Shown one piece after another: positions 1-8,609 of a stretch of DNA of 35,973 nucleotides. The first letter of the stretch is position 1. The number at the start of each line of letters is the position of its first letter. Where the stretch lies: contig JANBPK010001544.1 of the NCBI GenBank assembly GCA_027579435.1, positions 1 through 35,973 on the forward strand. Direction: 5' to 3'. The notes beneath the pieces were generated by a model that worked only from the letters and a program-made list of their open reading frames with translations, had not been told where the DNA came from and ran no database searches. Origin of the DNA: Candolleomyces eurysporus (taxonomy: Eukaryota > Basidiomycota > Agaricomycetes > Agaricales > Psathyrellaceae). Both the position numbers and the translations under genes were made by a program.

Positions 1-1221
1 CAGGCGTGGAAATTCCTCCCCCCTCTCTGCAAGAGGCGGTTGATGAGCCCCCCCCTCCCCCCCCCCCCCATTTGCCACAGTAAGGTTTCAAGGCATCTGC
101 CAACTCAGGCACATTGAGCTCATTCTGCACAAGCGGTAAACAAAATCAGTCAGCAAGCTCCCTTGTGTCCAACATAATAGGCTTACTTTCAATCGTTGCA
201 TGATAACATTTATCATCTCCAGAAAATAGGCTTGGACAGGACAATGAAAATGTGTCTTTGGTACCATTTGGTCAACTTTCTCCATCCATCGCCGTGGGCT
301 AAGGCAAGAAATTTCTTGACCATCAAGCGCTTTTCCTTTGTTGGAATACATCACGAGGGCCTTCATACTTCTCGAAAGTACTGCCTGAAATTGTACCGTC
401 TGGAGAATAAGCACACCGATACATCCCGAGTCTTGGTGACTCACTGGGGTCTAAGGATAATTGAATGATCCCTTGAACAATGTCCTCCAAAACGTACGTT
501 CTAACCTGCATTTCCGCAACGAACAAGCTCTTGGCACAAGTTTTGCTATCCAAGGATTCAGTGAATGACCGGTGATAGAAATGCATTTTCATGAGGTTGT
601 GCATGAAGCTAGGGTGCTGATTGAACACGACAAGAGAGTGTAAGTCGGAAACAAGGACTTCATGGGCACCTCTTTCTAGATTGAGGAACTCGTCGAAGGT
701 ATTGGCTTTGTAAGTCACGTTGAATACACGGCGGTGATAATTGATCATGATATGATGGGCCCTGAGAAGGAGCAACTCTTTTCCGGCGGACAGAATGCCT
801 GCGTAGAGCACGTCGAGAGCTTCAAACGGCCTCGCTAGCTGACCTGTTATTGGTGTCCAGTTAGTAAATGTTTGAAGCCTATCCACTGGAGAACTACGGG
901 GCTCCGAGACATGTTTAATAACAGTTGCAGCATACACAAACTGCCTTGACGCAGAGACGCAGCAACAACCAGCTCCTCGACATCCTCCATTCTGGGACAT
1001 GACTGAGATCGGGCTCAAGGATCATGACTTCGACTTCCGATGTCCTGAAGTCTCCTCTGCAAATAGCTCCCTCTCAGGTTGTCTGGCAAGGATGCCTCTG
1101 TAACAAAGGCCTGTAGATCTTGAGCGATAGGGTTGCCGTCTCTGCCATCAATTGCCGGCGAGAACAAGCCTCGGAGCTTGGACCTCAGCCCGGTTTTCTT
1201 CGTATTCTGGTCCAGGGCCAT
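1..1221 (-). pseudogene. NACHT/NLR-family pseudogene lacking the NTPase core
   Basis: This is the leftmost member of the NACHT cluster. The N-terminus from ATG 1221 (KKTGLRSKLRGLFSP) matches the first exon of the complete copies, but after about 50 residues (SLPDNL) it joins directly to the post-NACHT segment (RLQDIGSRSHDP). The rest of exon 1, intron 1, Walker A and Walker B are all missing. An in-frame TGA follows at about 1015. An insertion near 955 shifts frame, and about 12 residues are missing before LLLRAHH near 770. The downstream homology (QFVYAATV, ARPFEALDVLY, LNLERGAHEVLVSDLHSLVVF, MHFYHRSF) is clear. Terminal-exon homology (NELNVPELADALKPY) lies at about 68-125 and runs into a C-tract, so the end is unresolved. 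Several lesions make a working product unlikely. Confidence 0.8.
48..69. repeat. C-rich homopolymer tract
   Basis: A nearly pure run of C with one T lies at the 3' end of the NACHT remnant, reading as poly-G on the coding strand. The exact length is likely unreliable in assembly. Confidence 0.8.
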
Positions 1222-1287
1222 CTTGGTTTAAAGGAAATCAACACCAACATGGATCCTATGACACACGGTATGTATTCGACTACTACT

Positions 1288-3919
1288 TCAGACTCCTACT
1301 TCGCTCTCCCCCTCTTCCAGTTCCCCTGGCGGCAGGGAAGGCCATTTTTCCTCCCTGTGCCGCCTTTCGATGAAATCCCTCCATTTCCCATAGTAAGGTC
1401 TCAAAGCATCCGCCAATCCGGGTTCTTTGAGTTCATTCTGCGTAGGCGGCAAAAAACCTAATCAGCGAGCTTCCCTTTTCCAAGATGATGGACTTACTTT
1501 CAATCGCCTAAAAATCACAGATATCATCTTCAAGAACTGGGACCCAACACCCAAATTAAGAAACATCGTTGGTAGCATTTGATCAAACTTTCTCCATCCA
1601 TCGTTGTGGGCTAAAGAAAGAAGTCGTTGACCACTAAATGTTTCGCCTTTGTCGGAATACAGAAAAAGGGCCACCAGTGCAAACTTTTCGAAATTACTGC
1701 CTGAGGTTGCACTCGTACCACCTGAAGAATAAGTGGTTGAATACATCGAGGTGTTGTTGTCGACTCACTAGGCTCTAAGGAAAACCGATTGATTCCTTGC
1801 ACAACGGTCTCCAAAACGTATGTCTTAGCCTGCATTTCCGCAATGAAGAAGTTCTTGGCACGATTTTCGCTATCCAAGAACTCGGAGAACGACCGGTGAT
1901 AGAAATGCATGCCAATGGGGCGTAACGACTGAGGGGGAGCAGGAACACGATGGAATACGACAAGAGAGTGTAGGTCAGAAACAAGGACATCATGAGCCCC
2001 TCTTTCTAGGTTGAGAAGGGCGTCGAACTGAGGGGCCCAGAAACCCGGGTTCCCTACACGAAGGTCAGAGTTGATGTGGTGAGCCCTCAGGAGAAGCATA
2101 AAATTGCGTCCTCGATGCGTGTCGACCGCCTCGTACAGCTCTTTCGCGGCGGACAGAATGCTTGCGTATAGGATATCGAGAGCTTCGAATGGCCTTGCGA
2201 GGTGTCCGTCGTCTGGTGTCCAGTCAACGACCGTCTGGAGCCTATCCACGGGAGAACTGTGACGCTCGGAAACATATTTGACCACCGTCGCAGCGTACAC
2301 GAACTGCCCGGATGCAGCCCGAACCAGCTTCTCGATGTCTTCCTTCCTGGGCCATGACTGGGATCGCGCTCGAGGATCGTGGCTTCGACTTCCGATGTCC
2401 CGAAGTCGCCTCCACAGGTAGCGACGAATGTCGTCTGTTGCATCGTACTTGTCGCTGAGCTTTATATGATAGGCCAATTGGTGGAGGTAACCCCAGGGCT
2501 CCGAGTTGAGCGTGCTTCAAATGGCCCATTCCGGTCTGCTGGCGATAAAAATACGAAAGGGTAGCTCGTTGTCGAGGAGGCAACTTTTGATGCTGGACAG
2601 CAATTCTGATTGTTTTTCTTCTCCGGAACACTCGTCGAGGCCGTCGATGAGAATGACGTGGGGAAAACTGCTGGGATCCAACACAGGGTTTTCCACTTCA
2701 TATTTTAATCCAAATACATTGAAAATATATAGAAGATACACCATATATTTTTAGTGTATTTTTACAAAAAANTAAAGAACAAATACAGAAGGTATGTAAT
2801 TTTCTGGAAAAGATACTGANGAAAATACTAAAATATTATGGGTCAAAACTAAGTTCCATTCTATTGATTCTACTCACCAGGAAAACCAGTGAAACTTGAA
2901 TTTTGAATTGTAATAGTTTCATATTTTTCCCAGAAAATACATACCTTTTGTATTTGTTCTGTATTTTTTGGAAAAATACACTAGAAATATATGGTGTATT
3001 TTCAATGTATTTAGGCTCAAAATATGTGGTCAAAAACCCTGTGCAAGCCGCCATTTGCGCAAAGCTGTTTGAATGGGCGTATGATGAGGGCATTCATTTG
3101 AATTTTGATGGTTTTCGTGAAGATGAGACGGTCTTTCTCGATAGCTTTACTGATATAGTCTTGTAGCATAGGATCGTGCTGTCCTAATTGGCATGCGATG
3201 GTTGGTATGATGCGAGAAAGGTTGTTTCGAGTGGGATCTTGGGAAGAAAAAAAGAATGCACAGCCTAGGATTCCCGAGTCGGCACAACGTTCGGCGACTG
3301 TCTGCTGTAGCGCTGACTTGCCTGCCCCTGCAGCACCAGTCATGCAGAGCAAGTGTCGGGGACCGTCCCGATCGTTGATCCAATTGGTAATTTCGCTAAT
3401 GACCTCGACGCGAGTATCTTCGTCGCATTTCGGAGGGTCGAACCTAGCTCCTGAGTCGTAGAAGGCATTCGAAGCTATGTTCTTTAGCAGGAGCTTCCAG
3501 CCTTGAGCGGCAGACATGCCACAGGGTTAGCAGATGTACTCGGACTACTAATCTCATTGAATCCTCTTACCATCTATCAACTTATCCTGACCATTATGAG
3601 TATGTGGGGGTGAGTGGATGTGGATGCCGCCGACGTTGAAATGGTGCGCCCTCAAAAACATTGATGCAGGTGTTGAAAGTTCCATGGATGAGGATAACAT
3701 GTTCTCGGGCCTCACAAGGGACACATGAGCTTCCTCTCCTGAGGATGGTGTGAGCCCATTCGAGTTGTCTGGCAAGGAAGGGCCCTGGGCCTCCAAAGCC
3801 TGTAGATCTTGAGCGCTCGACTGATTTCTGCCATGGCCCGACTTAGAGGTGAACGGCGAGAACAAGCGTCGGAGCTTGGTCCTGAAGCCGGGTTTCTTGG
3901 GATTCGAGCCCGAGGCCAT
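1288..3919 (-). pseudogene. NACHT-domain NLR-like gene broken by a transposon and a nonsense codon
   Basis: Homology to the two complete copies covers the full length. The exons are 3571-3919, 1769-3501, 1498-1721 and 1288-1437. Introns at 3502-3570, 1722-1768 and 1438-1497 have the same phases as in the other copies. The start MASGSNPKKPG is chosen because the same MA(S/P) start recurs in the paralogues, although an in-frame ATG lies upstream at 3970. Walker A (GAAGAGKS) lies near 3330. A 362-bp inverted-repeat element (2682-3043) splits the NACHT between CANGGL and DPSSFPH, just before Walker B (ILIDGLDEC). Subtracting the element and one target duplication leaves exon 2 at 1368 bp, in frame. 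A separate CGA-to-TGA stop is at 2517-2519. The C-terminal exon is longer than in the paralogues. The known role of the family is NTP-dependent signalling in fungal self/non-self responses; this copy is probably inactive. Confidence 0.85.
2682..3043. mobile_element. 362-bp MITE-like element with long terminal inverted repeats
   Basis: The ends read CACAGGGTTTT and AAAACCCTGTG. The inverted repeat continues imperfectly inward: CAAATACATTGAAAATA pairs with TATTTTCAATGTATTTAGG, and the AATACA...GTATGTAATTTTCTGG arm pairs with the CCAGAAAATACATACC arm. The element is flanked by a 3-bp CAA duplication (2679-2681 and 3044-3046). It is AT-rich, unlike its surroundings, and has no coding potential. 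Non-autonomous DNA transposons have this form. A CACAG start with a 3-bp duplication fits the CACTA/CMC group best, but that family call is inference. Two N bases (near 2772 and 2820) lie inside. Confidence 0.88.
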
Positions 3920-4084
3920 CTTCGTGAGGTGGCCTCCTTGAACTTGTCTATCAACTGCATTTCTACTCATTACTCATTCAGTTCAGAAGTTCTGGGCGTA
4001 GCCAGACGGCGGCACCCTGACTCGCTAGAGGGCTGAACCAGCGGATGGAATGCACTAACAAAAGGGATTGATCATAAACAATCA

Positions 4085-4331
4085 AATTGGAAGAGTACTG
4101 GGACGAGTCTATGTGAATGTTGAAGGTTGCATGGATCGGCCCTTATAACAGACACATGAAATTTATTTCCCAAAGGGTGTGTACGCATTCGACTTGTCTG
4201 GCAAGGAAGGGTCCAACACCTGTAGACCTTGAGCGATCCTGATCTCTGCCATGGCCCGGGGTAAACGACGAGAACGAGTGTCGGAGCCTGGACTTAGGTC
4301 CGGGTTTCTTGCGTGTCAAGTCAGGGGCCAT
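4085..4331 (-). pseudogene. Orphan first-exon fragment of the NACHT family
   Basis: ATG at 4331 opens MAPDLTRKKPGPKSRLRHSFSSF, matching the basic N-terminus of the neighbouring NACHT genes. The reading frame stops at 4143. Further nucleotide similarity (the GACGAGTCTATGTG block near 4102-4115, equivalent to 6599-6611) shows it once continued into the rest of exon 1, with an internal loss of the AHHF block. No NACHT sequence follows; the next gene copy begins immediately downstream at 3919. It is a relic of an unequal exchange or truncated duplication. Confidence 0.7.
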
Positions 4332-4683
4332 CCTCATGACGTCGGGGTGAGGAAGAGCTGGTGATGCTAGCCTGCCACACAAAGCGAGCGTACGTGCGAT
4401 TCGTATGCATCCGGAACAGGTTTGTACCGGATTGGTTCCATTTCTCGAAAGGTGCTCATAGGTGACTCGTGGAACATTGCCTGAGACCTTGATTTATTAG
4501 CTACTGCATGAGACAGTTCCCAGTCACCTTGGCACGAGGGCAACTTGAACCTGCTCTATTAACAGCATTGTGAGCTACTGGAGGGTTATCTACAGAACCA
4601 GGCGACATGCACTAGTGTGAGGAATCGATCACGAAGATATGGCCTTAACTGTAAGTAAGAAGTATCTGTCTCCTTCTGGGCTC
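4332..4683. other. Intergenic, partly duplicated downstream flank
   Basis: No gene is seen. The stretch holds the 3' flank of the NACHT gene ending at 4684. A block near 4529-4548 (CTTGGCACGAGG-CAACTTG) recurs near 8413-8432 downstream of the other complete copy, and an AATCGAT-centred block recurs at about 4622 and 8503, so flanks were duplicated with the genes. Confidence 0.5.
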
Positions 4684-6898
4684 CTACTCTTCTTGCTGAT
4701 TCTTGATGGTCTCCTTCCATTTTTCATAGTAAGATCGCAATATATCTGCCAGTTCGGGTTCTTCGAGTTCATCCTATACAGGAAGTTGAGAAAGATAATC
4801 AGCCTTACACTTACACAACTCGAGACGATGGGACTATTACCTTAAGTCGTCGCATAATTACGGATATTGTGTTCAGGAAGGCGTGGGTCCCTTCGAGTGC
4901 AAAGGATTCCTTGAAGTTTCGGTTCATTCGATCAAGGCTGCTCCATGCGTTGTGCCGAGCCAAACTCAGAAGCTGTGGACCGCTAAGCCCTTCGCCTTGG
5001 TCAGAGTAGTTCGAGAGGGCGCGCGGTGCATTTGCACTGAAAGTCGAGCCTAAGGTGCCTGCGGAGAGAAGGATTGTGTTGCTTCAGGCTCAATGAACTG
5101 TAAATACACTTGTTGACTTACTGGTGTCCAAAGGGAACGAAATGATTCCTTGCACAATGATCTCTAAAACGTACTGTTTCACCTGCGTATGTGGGACGAA
5201 TAGGTTCTTGGCACGGATTTCGCTATCCAAGAACTCAGAGAACGACTGGTGATAGAAACGCATGTCAATGCAGGGTGGCGATGGAGGGGCAACAGGAACA
5301 GGGTGGAATACGACGAGACAGTGTAGGTCAGAAACAAGGACATCATGAGCCCCTCTTTCTAGGTTGAGGAGGGCGTCGAAGTTAGGGGCCCAGAAACTCC
5401 AATTCCCTATACGACCTTCAGAGTTGATGTGATGAGCCCTGAGGAGAAGCAAAAAATTGCGTCCTCGATGCGTGTCGACTGCATCGTACAGCTCTTTCGC
5501 GGCGGACAGAATGTTTGCGTATAGGATATCGAGAGCTTCGAATGGCCTTGCGAGCTGTCCTTCCTCTGGTGCCCAGTCAATGACCGTCTGGAGCNTATCC
5601 ACCGGGGAAATGCGACGCTCCGAGGCATATTTGACAACCGTCGCAGCGTATACGAACTGCCCGGATGCAGCGACAACCAGCTTCTCGATGTCTTCCTTCC
5701 TGGGCCATGATTGAGATCGCGCTCGAGGATCGTGGCTTCGACTTCCGATGTCCCGAAGCCGCCTCCACAAGTAGCGACGAATATCGTCCGTTGCGTCATA
5801 CTTGTCGCTGAGCTGGATATGATAGGCCAATTGGTGGAGGTAGCCCTGGGGCTCCGAGTTAAGCGCGCTTCGAATGGCCCATTCCGGTCTGCTGGCAATG
5901 AAAACGCGAAAGGGGAGGTCGTTGTCGAGGAGACATAGTTTGATGCTCGCGAGGAGTGCTGCCTGATTCTCCTCCCCTGAGCACTCGTCGAGACCGTCGA
6001 TAAGGATGACGTGGGGAAACGTGCTGGGATCCAATCCACCACTCGCACATAATTTTTTGAAGGGGGTGACGATGAGGGAGTCCATCTGTATTTCGATCTT
6101 CCTGAAAAATATTAGAGAGTCTTCTTCGATCACCCTTCCAATAGAACCCCGAAGATTAGGATTGTGAAGTCCTAGCTGACATGCGATGGTTGGTACTACT
6201 CGGGCAAGGTCGTTTCGAGTGGGATCTTGTGAAGAAAAAAAANTATGTTGAGCCGAGGATCTTCGAGCTTGAGCAGCGCTCGGCAACCGTCTGTTGCAAG
6301 GCAGATTTTCCCGCTCCTGCAGCGCCGGTCATACAGAGCAAGCGTTGGGGGGCACTCCGATCTTCTATCCAGTTCATGATTTCGCTGATAACCTCGACGC
6401 GAGTATCTTCGTCACATTTCGGAGGATCAAATCGAGCACGGGAGTCATAGAGAGCATTAGAAGCTGTGTTTTTCAGAAGGAGCTTCCAGCCTTAAGCGGC
6501 AGACATTACACAGAGTTAGCAGACGAAATTGGACTATTTCAGCATTGAAAGCTCATACCATCTATCGATTTATCCTGAACGTTATGGATATGCTGAGATG
6601 AGTCTATGTGGACGCCGCCGACGCTGAAGTGGTGCGCGCTCGAGAACATTGATGTTGATGATGAAGCTTCCACGGACGAGGGTATGTTCTCGGCCCTTAC
6701 AATGGGCGTATGAGATACCTCTCCCAAATATGGTGTAAGCCCATTTGAGTTGTCTAGCAAGGAAGGGTGTGGAGGGTCCAAGGCTTGGAGATCTTCAGCG
6801 ATCGGTTTTTCCCCGACATGGGAGTTAGACTTCGATGAGAACAGGTGTCGAAGCTTGGACCTGAGCCCGGTTCTCTTGGCTTTCGAGTCCGAGGCCAT
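4684..6898 (-). CDS. NACHT-domain NLR-like protein, complete copy 1 (671 aa predicted)
   Basis: Likely an NTP-switch protein of the fungal NLR type; the true partner is unknown. Exons are 6559-6898, 5122-6490, 4841-5058 and 4684-4773, with introns of 68, 63 and 67 bp. The N-terminus is basic (KAKRTGLRSKLRHLFSS), followed by a low-complexity linker and an AHHFSVGGVHIDSSQH block. In the NACHT are Walker A GAAGAGKS and Walker B ILIDGLDEC, then SRPEWAIRSAL and the QFVYAATVVKY region usual for these proteins. No WD40, ankyrin or TPR repeats are seen. The tail ends with DELEEPELADILRSYYEKW and a short charged stretch. The N at 6243 lies in an A-run: counted as a base it shifts frame, and without it exon 2 is 1368 bp and reads STYFFSSQDP, as in the paralogues. 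The start at MASDSK follows the paralogues, though an in-frame ATG lies upstream at 6964. The same promoter block as the other complete copy lies upstream. Confidence 0.83.
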
Positions 6899-7293
6899 CT
6901 TCGTGACGTAGCGACGAGCGAAACCTGGGTGATAGATTGGCGTCCATGGGGCGAACATACCCACGCTCGGTCCCTAACCATCCGGGCTTATTTAGACGCC
7001 CGTGCTGACTAATGGCTGGCGATGAGTCAGGTGCCAGAATCTTGTCGGCGAAGCTGGTCGCAGTGGACACGTTAAAGAGGAGAATCTGTTGTCAGTGAAA
7101 GGAAGCGTCAGATAAAAGAGGTGGTGTGACTGCGGGAGGTCGAAACAAATTTAGTACCTTTCGATAGGAAATGGGTTCGTCCTCTCTGAAATATCCAATT
7201 CATATGGTTCCGACTCTTGAGACACTGGGTGAAAGAAGAAAGTAGGTCGAGTGGAATGAAGTCCGTCTCTCCCACTGTGAATAAATTCAGTCT
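6899..7293. promoter_or_regulatory. Intergenic: NACHT copy 1 promoter and BTB gene 3' flank
   Basis: No gene is supported. On the minus strand upstream of the NACHT start lie two blocks shared with the other complete copy: 6958-6975 (TACCCACGC-CGGTCCCT) and 6990-7001 (ATTTAGACGCCC), equivalent to 11008-11025 and 11047-11058. Their order is kept and spacing differs slightly, so they may be promoter elements or simply duplicated flank. Confidence 0.45.
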
Positions 7294-8296
7294 CTACATA
7301 CAGTCAAATTCCCCCTTGAATGTGGTTTTAATTGCGTCAGCAAGGCCGCTGGGATGCACCTGGATTCCGATAGTGAATAGTTGGAGGACGCCAGAATCAC
7401 AAGCAGCGCATGAAATGGCTTTGTAACGCGCTTGAAATACAGGGTATGTCCCCGGAACCCCAGAGAAACCGGCGCGGGCACAAGAGTCATTGCATCGTCT
7501 CGTGACGGGATCAATGCTGATTTTTGAAGGCGTACTCTTCAACCTCAGGTCAAGAATTTTGGACGTTGCCTCCCACCCAAGGCTATCACCCATCTCCTCT
7601 AGTGGAATGCTGCCCCATGACTCGATCAAAGATGTATAGCCTTCCATCAGCCAGGTCGAAATCTTGAATCGCCTTGCCAAAAGGATCTTCTCGAACCTGC
7701 CCAGTGGCATCGCGGACAGCTCAGTGATTGCGAAAGCACGTATCTGGCCCAAGCATTAGGATGTCAAAAAGCTCAACTCGTAAGGGTACCCGAGCATACC
7801 TTGTCCATCGCCCACTGGGTTGACAGCTTTAACACTCCAATAAGCTGATCTTTTGGCATAGCTGAGGCTTCATCGGCGCGCCTGGAAAGGTATGTCGTTG
7901 GGTTAAATTAGTTAAAGCTACTACACGCCAATATCTAGTAGCTCTAAAGTACTCACGACGGTGGATAAAGAACCTCCAACAAACTTTCAAATTCCATCTT
8001 TGTGCACGAAGGCAGTTCAATGGGATTCTGGTCCGTCTTTCCTTCTGACCCATCCGATTGTGGTAAAGTGAACATGGTCTTGAACACGTCTGACGACTCT
8101 GTGAAGCCATGTGTCGGAACACGATATATCTCATCTTCGACCTGGTATTACTGGTCAGTCAGTGAAAATGATACGGGCTTTGTCGAGGTTTTGTTGTGCT
8201 TACCTTGAACGTGACTAGGTCAAAGTAGTACCTCCGTCGACTGGGAGCCGCTGGGTCGTTCTCAGAAGAGCCGACAGACGCGATGGATGCAGACAT
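7294..8296 (-). CDS. BTB/POZ-domain protein (269 aa predicted)
   Basis: BTB/POZ domains mediate dimerisation and often link targets to Cullin-3 ligases; the role here is unknown. Exons are 8204-8296, 7957-8141, 7800-7881 and 7294-7743, with introns of 62, 75 and 56 bp, all GT-AG and phase consistent. After a short Ser-rich start, YYFDLVTFKVEDEIYRVPTHGF and SDVFKTMFTLP form the BTB fold start, and IELPSCTKMEFESLLEVLYPP the typical middle. LIGVLKLSTQWAMDKIRAFAI and LGRFEKILLARRFKISTWL follow, as in the very common agaricomycete BTB family. A C-terminal pair of cysteine clusters (CNDSC and CAAC) may bind metal. The gene is flanked on both sides by NACHT genes on the same strand. The start is the first ATG in frame with the domain. 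Confidence 0.85.
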
Positions 8297-8609
8297 GGTG
8301 GTGGACGAACGCTTCTCGATTGTGAATGTCTATCGATGCCCCCGCAAATAGCAACTCTGATGGACACGAGGCCCCATACACTGAAACTCACATAACCTTT
8401 CGTGGTTGTTCGACTTGGCACGAGGTCAACTTGCCCCATCGACATTACCCTAGCTTGCCGAGGTTGTATTGACTAAAGCAGCAGGGGAAAAGGACTAATA
8501 AAAGAATCGATTGTGAAGGTAAAACCAAAACAATTAATGAGAAGAATTCGGCTCCTCCCGGAAGTCCTGCACTTCTTTGACCAAACACTTTTTGGGATGC
8601 CGCTTTCAA
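8297..8609. other. Intergenic: BTB promoter and NACHT copy 2 3' flank
   Basis: No gene is seen. A block around 8413-8432 matches the 3' flank of NACHT copy 1 (about 4529-4548), and AATAAAAGAATCGATTGTGA near 8495-8515 resembles the sequence near 4622 and 4065. Confidence 0.45.

Noticed and set aside
2903..3166. Open frame on the plus strand running out of the AT-rich insertion
   Set aside because: It lies in the transposon-like element and its junction with antisense NACHT sequence; it has no family resemblance and is explained by the insertion.
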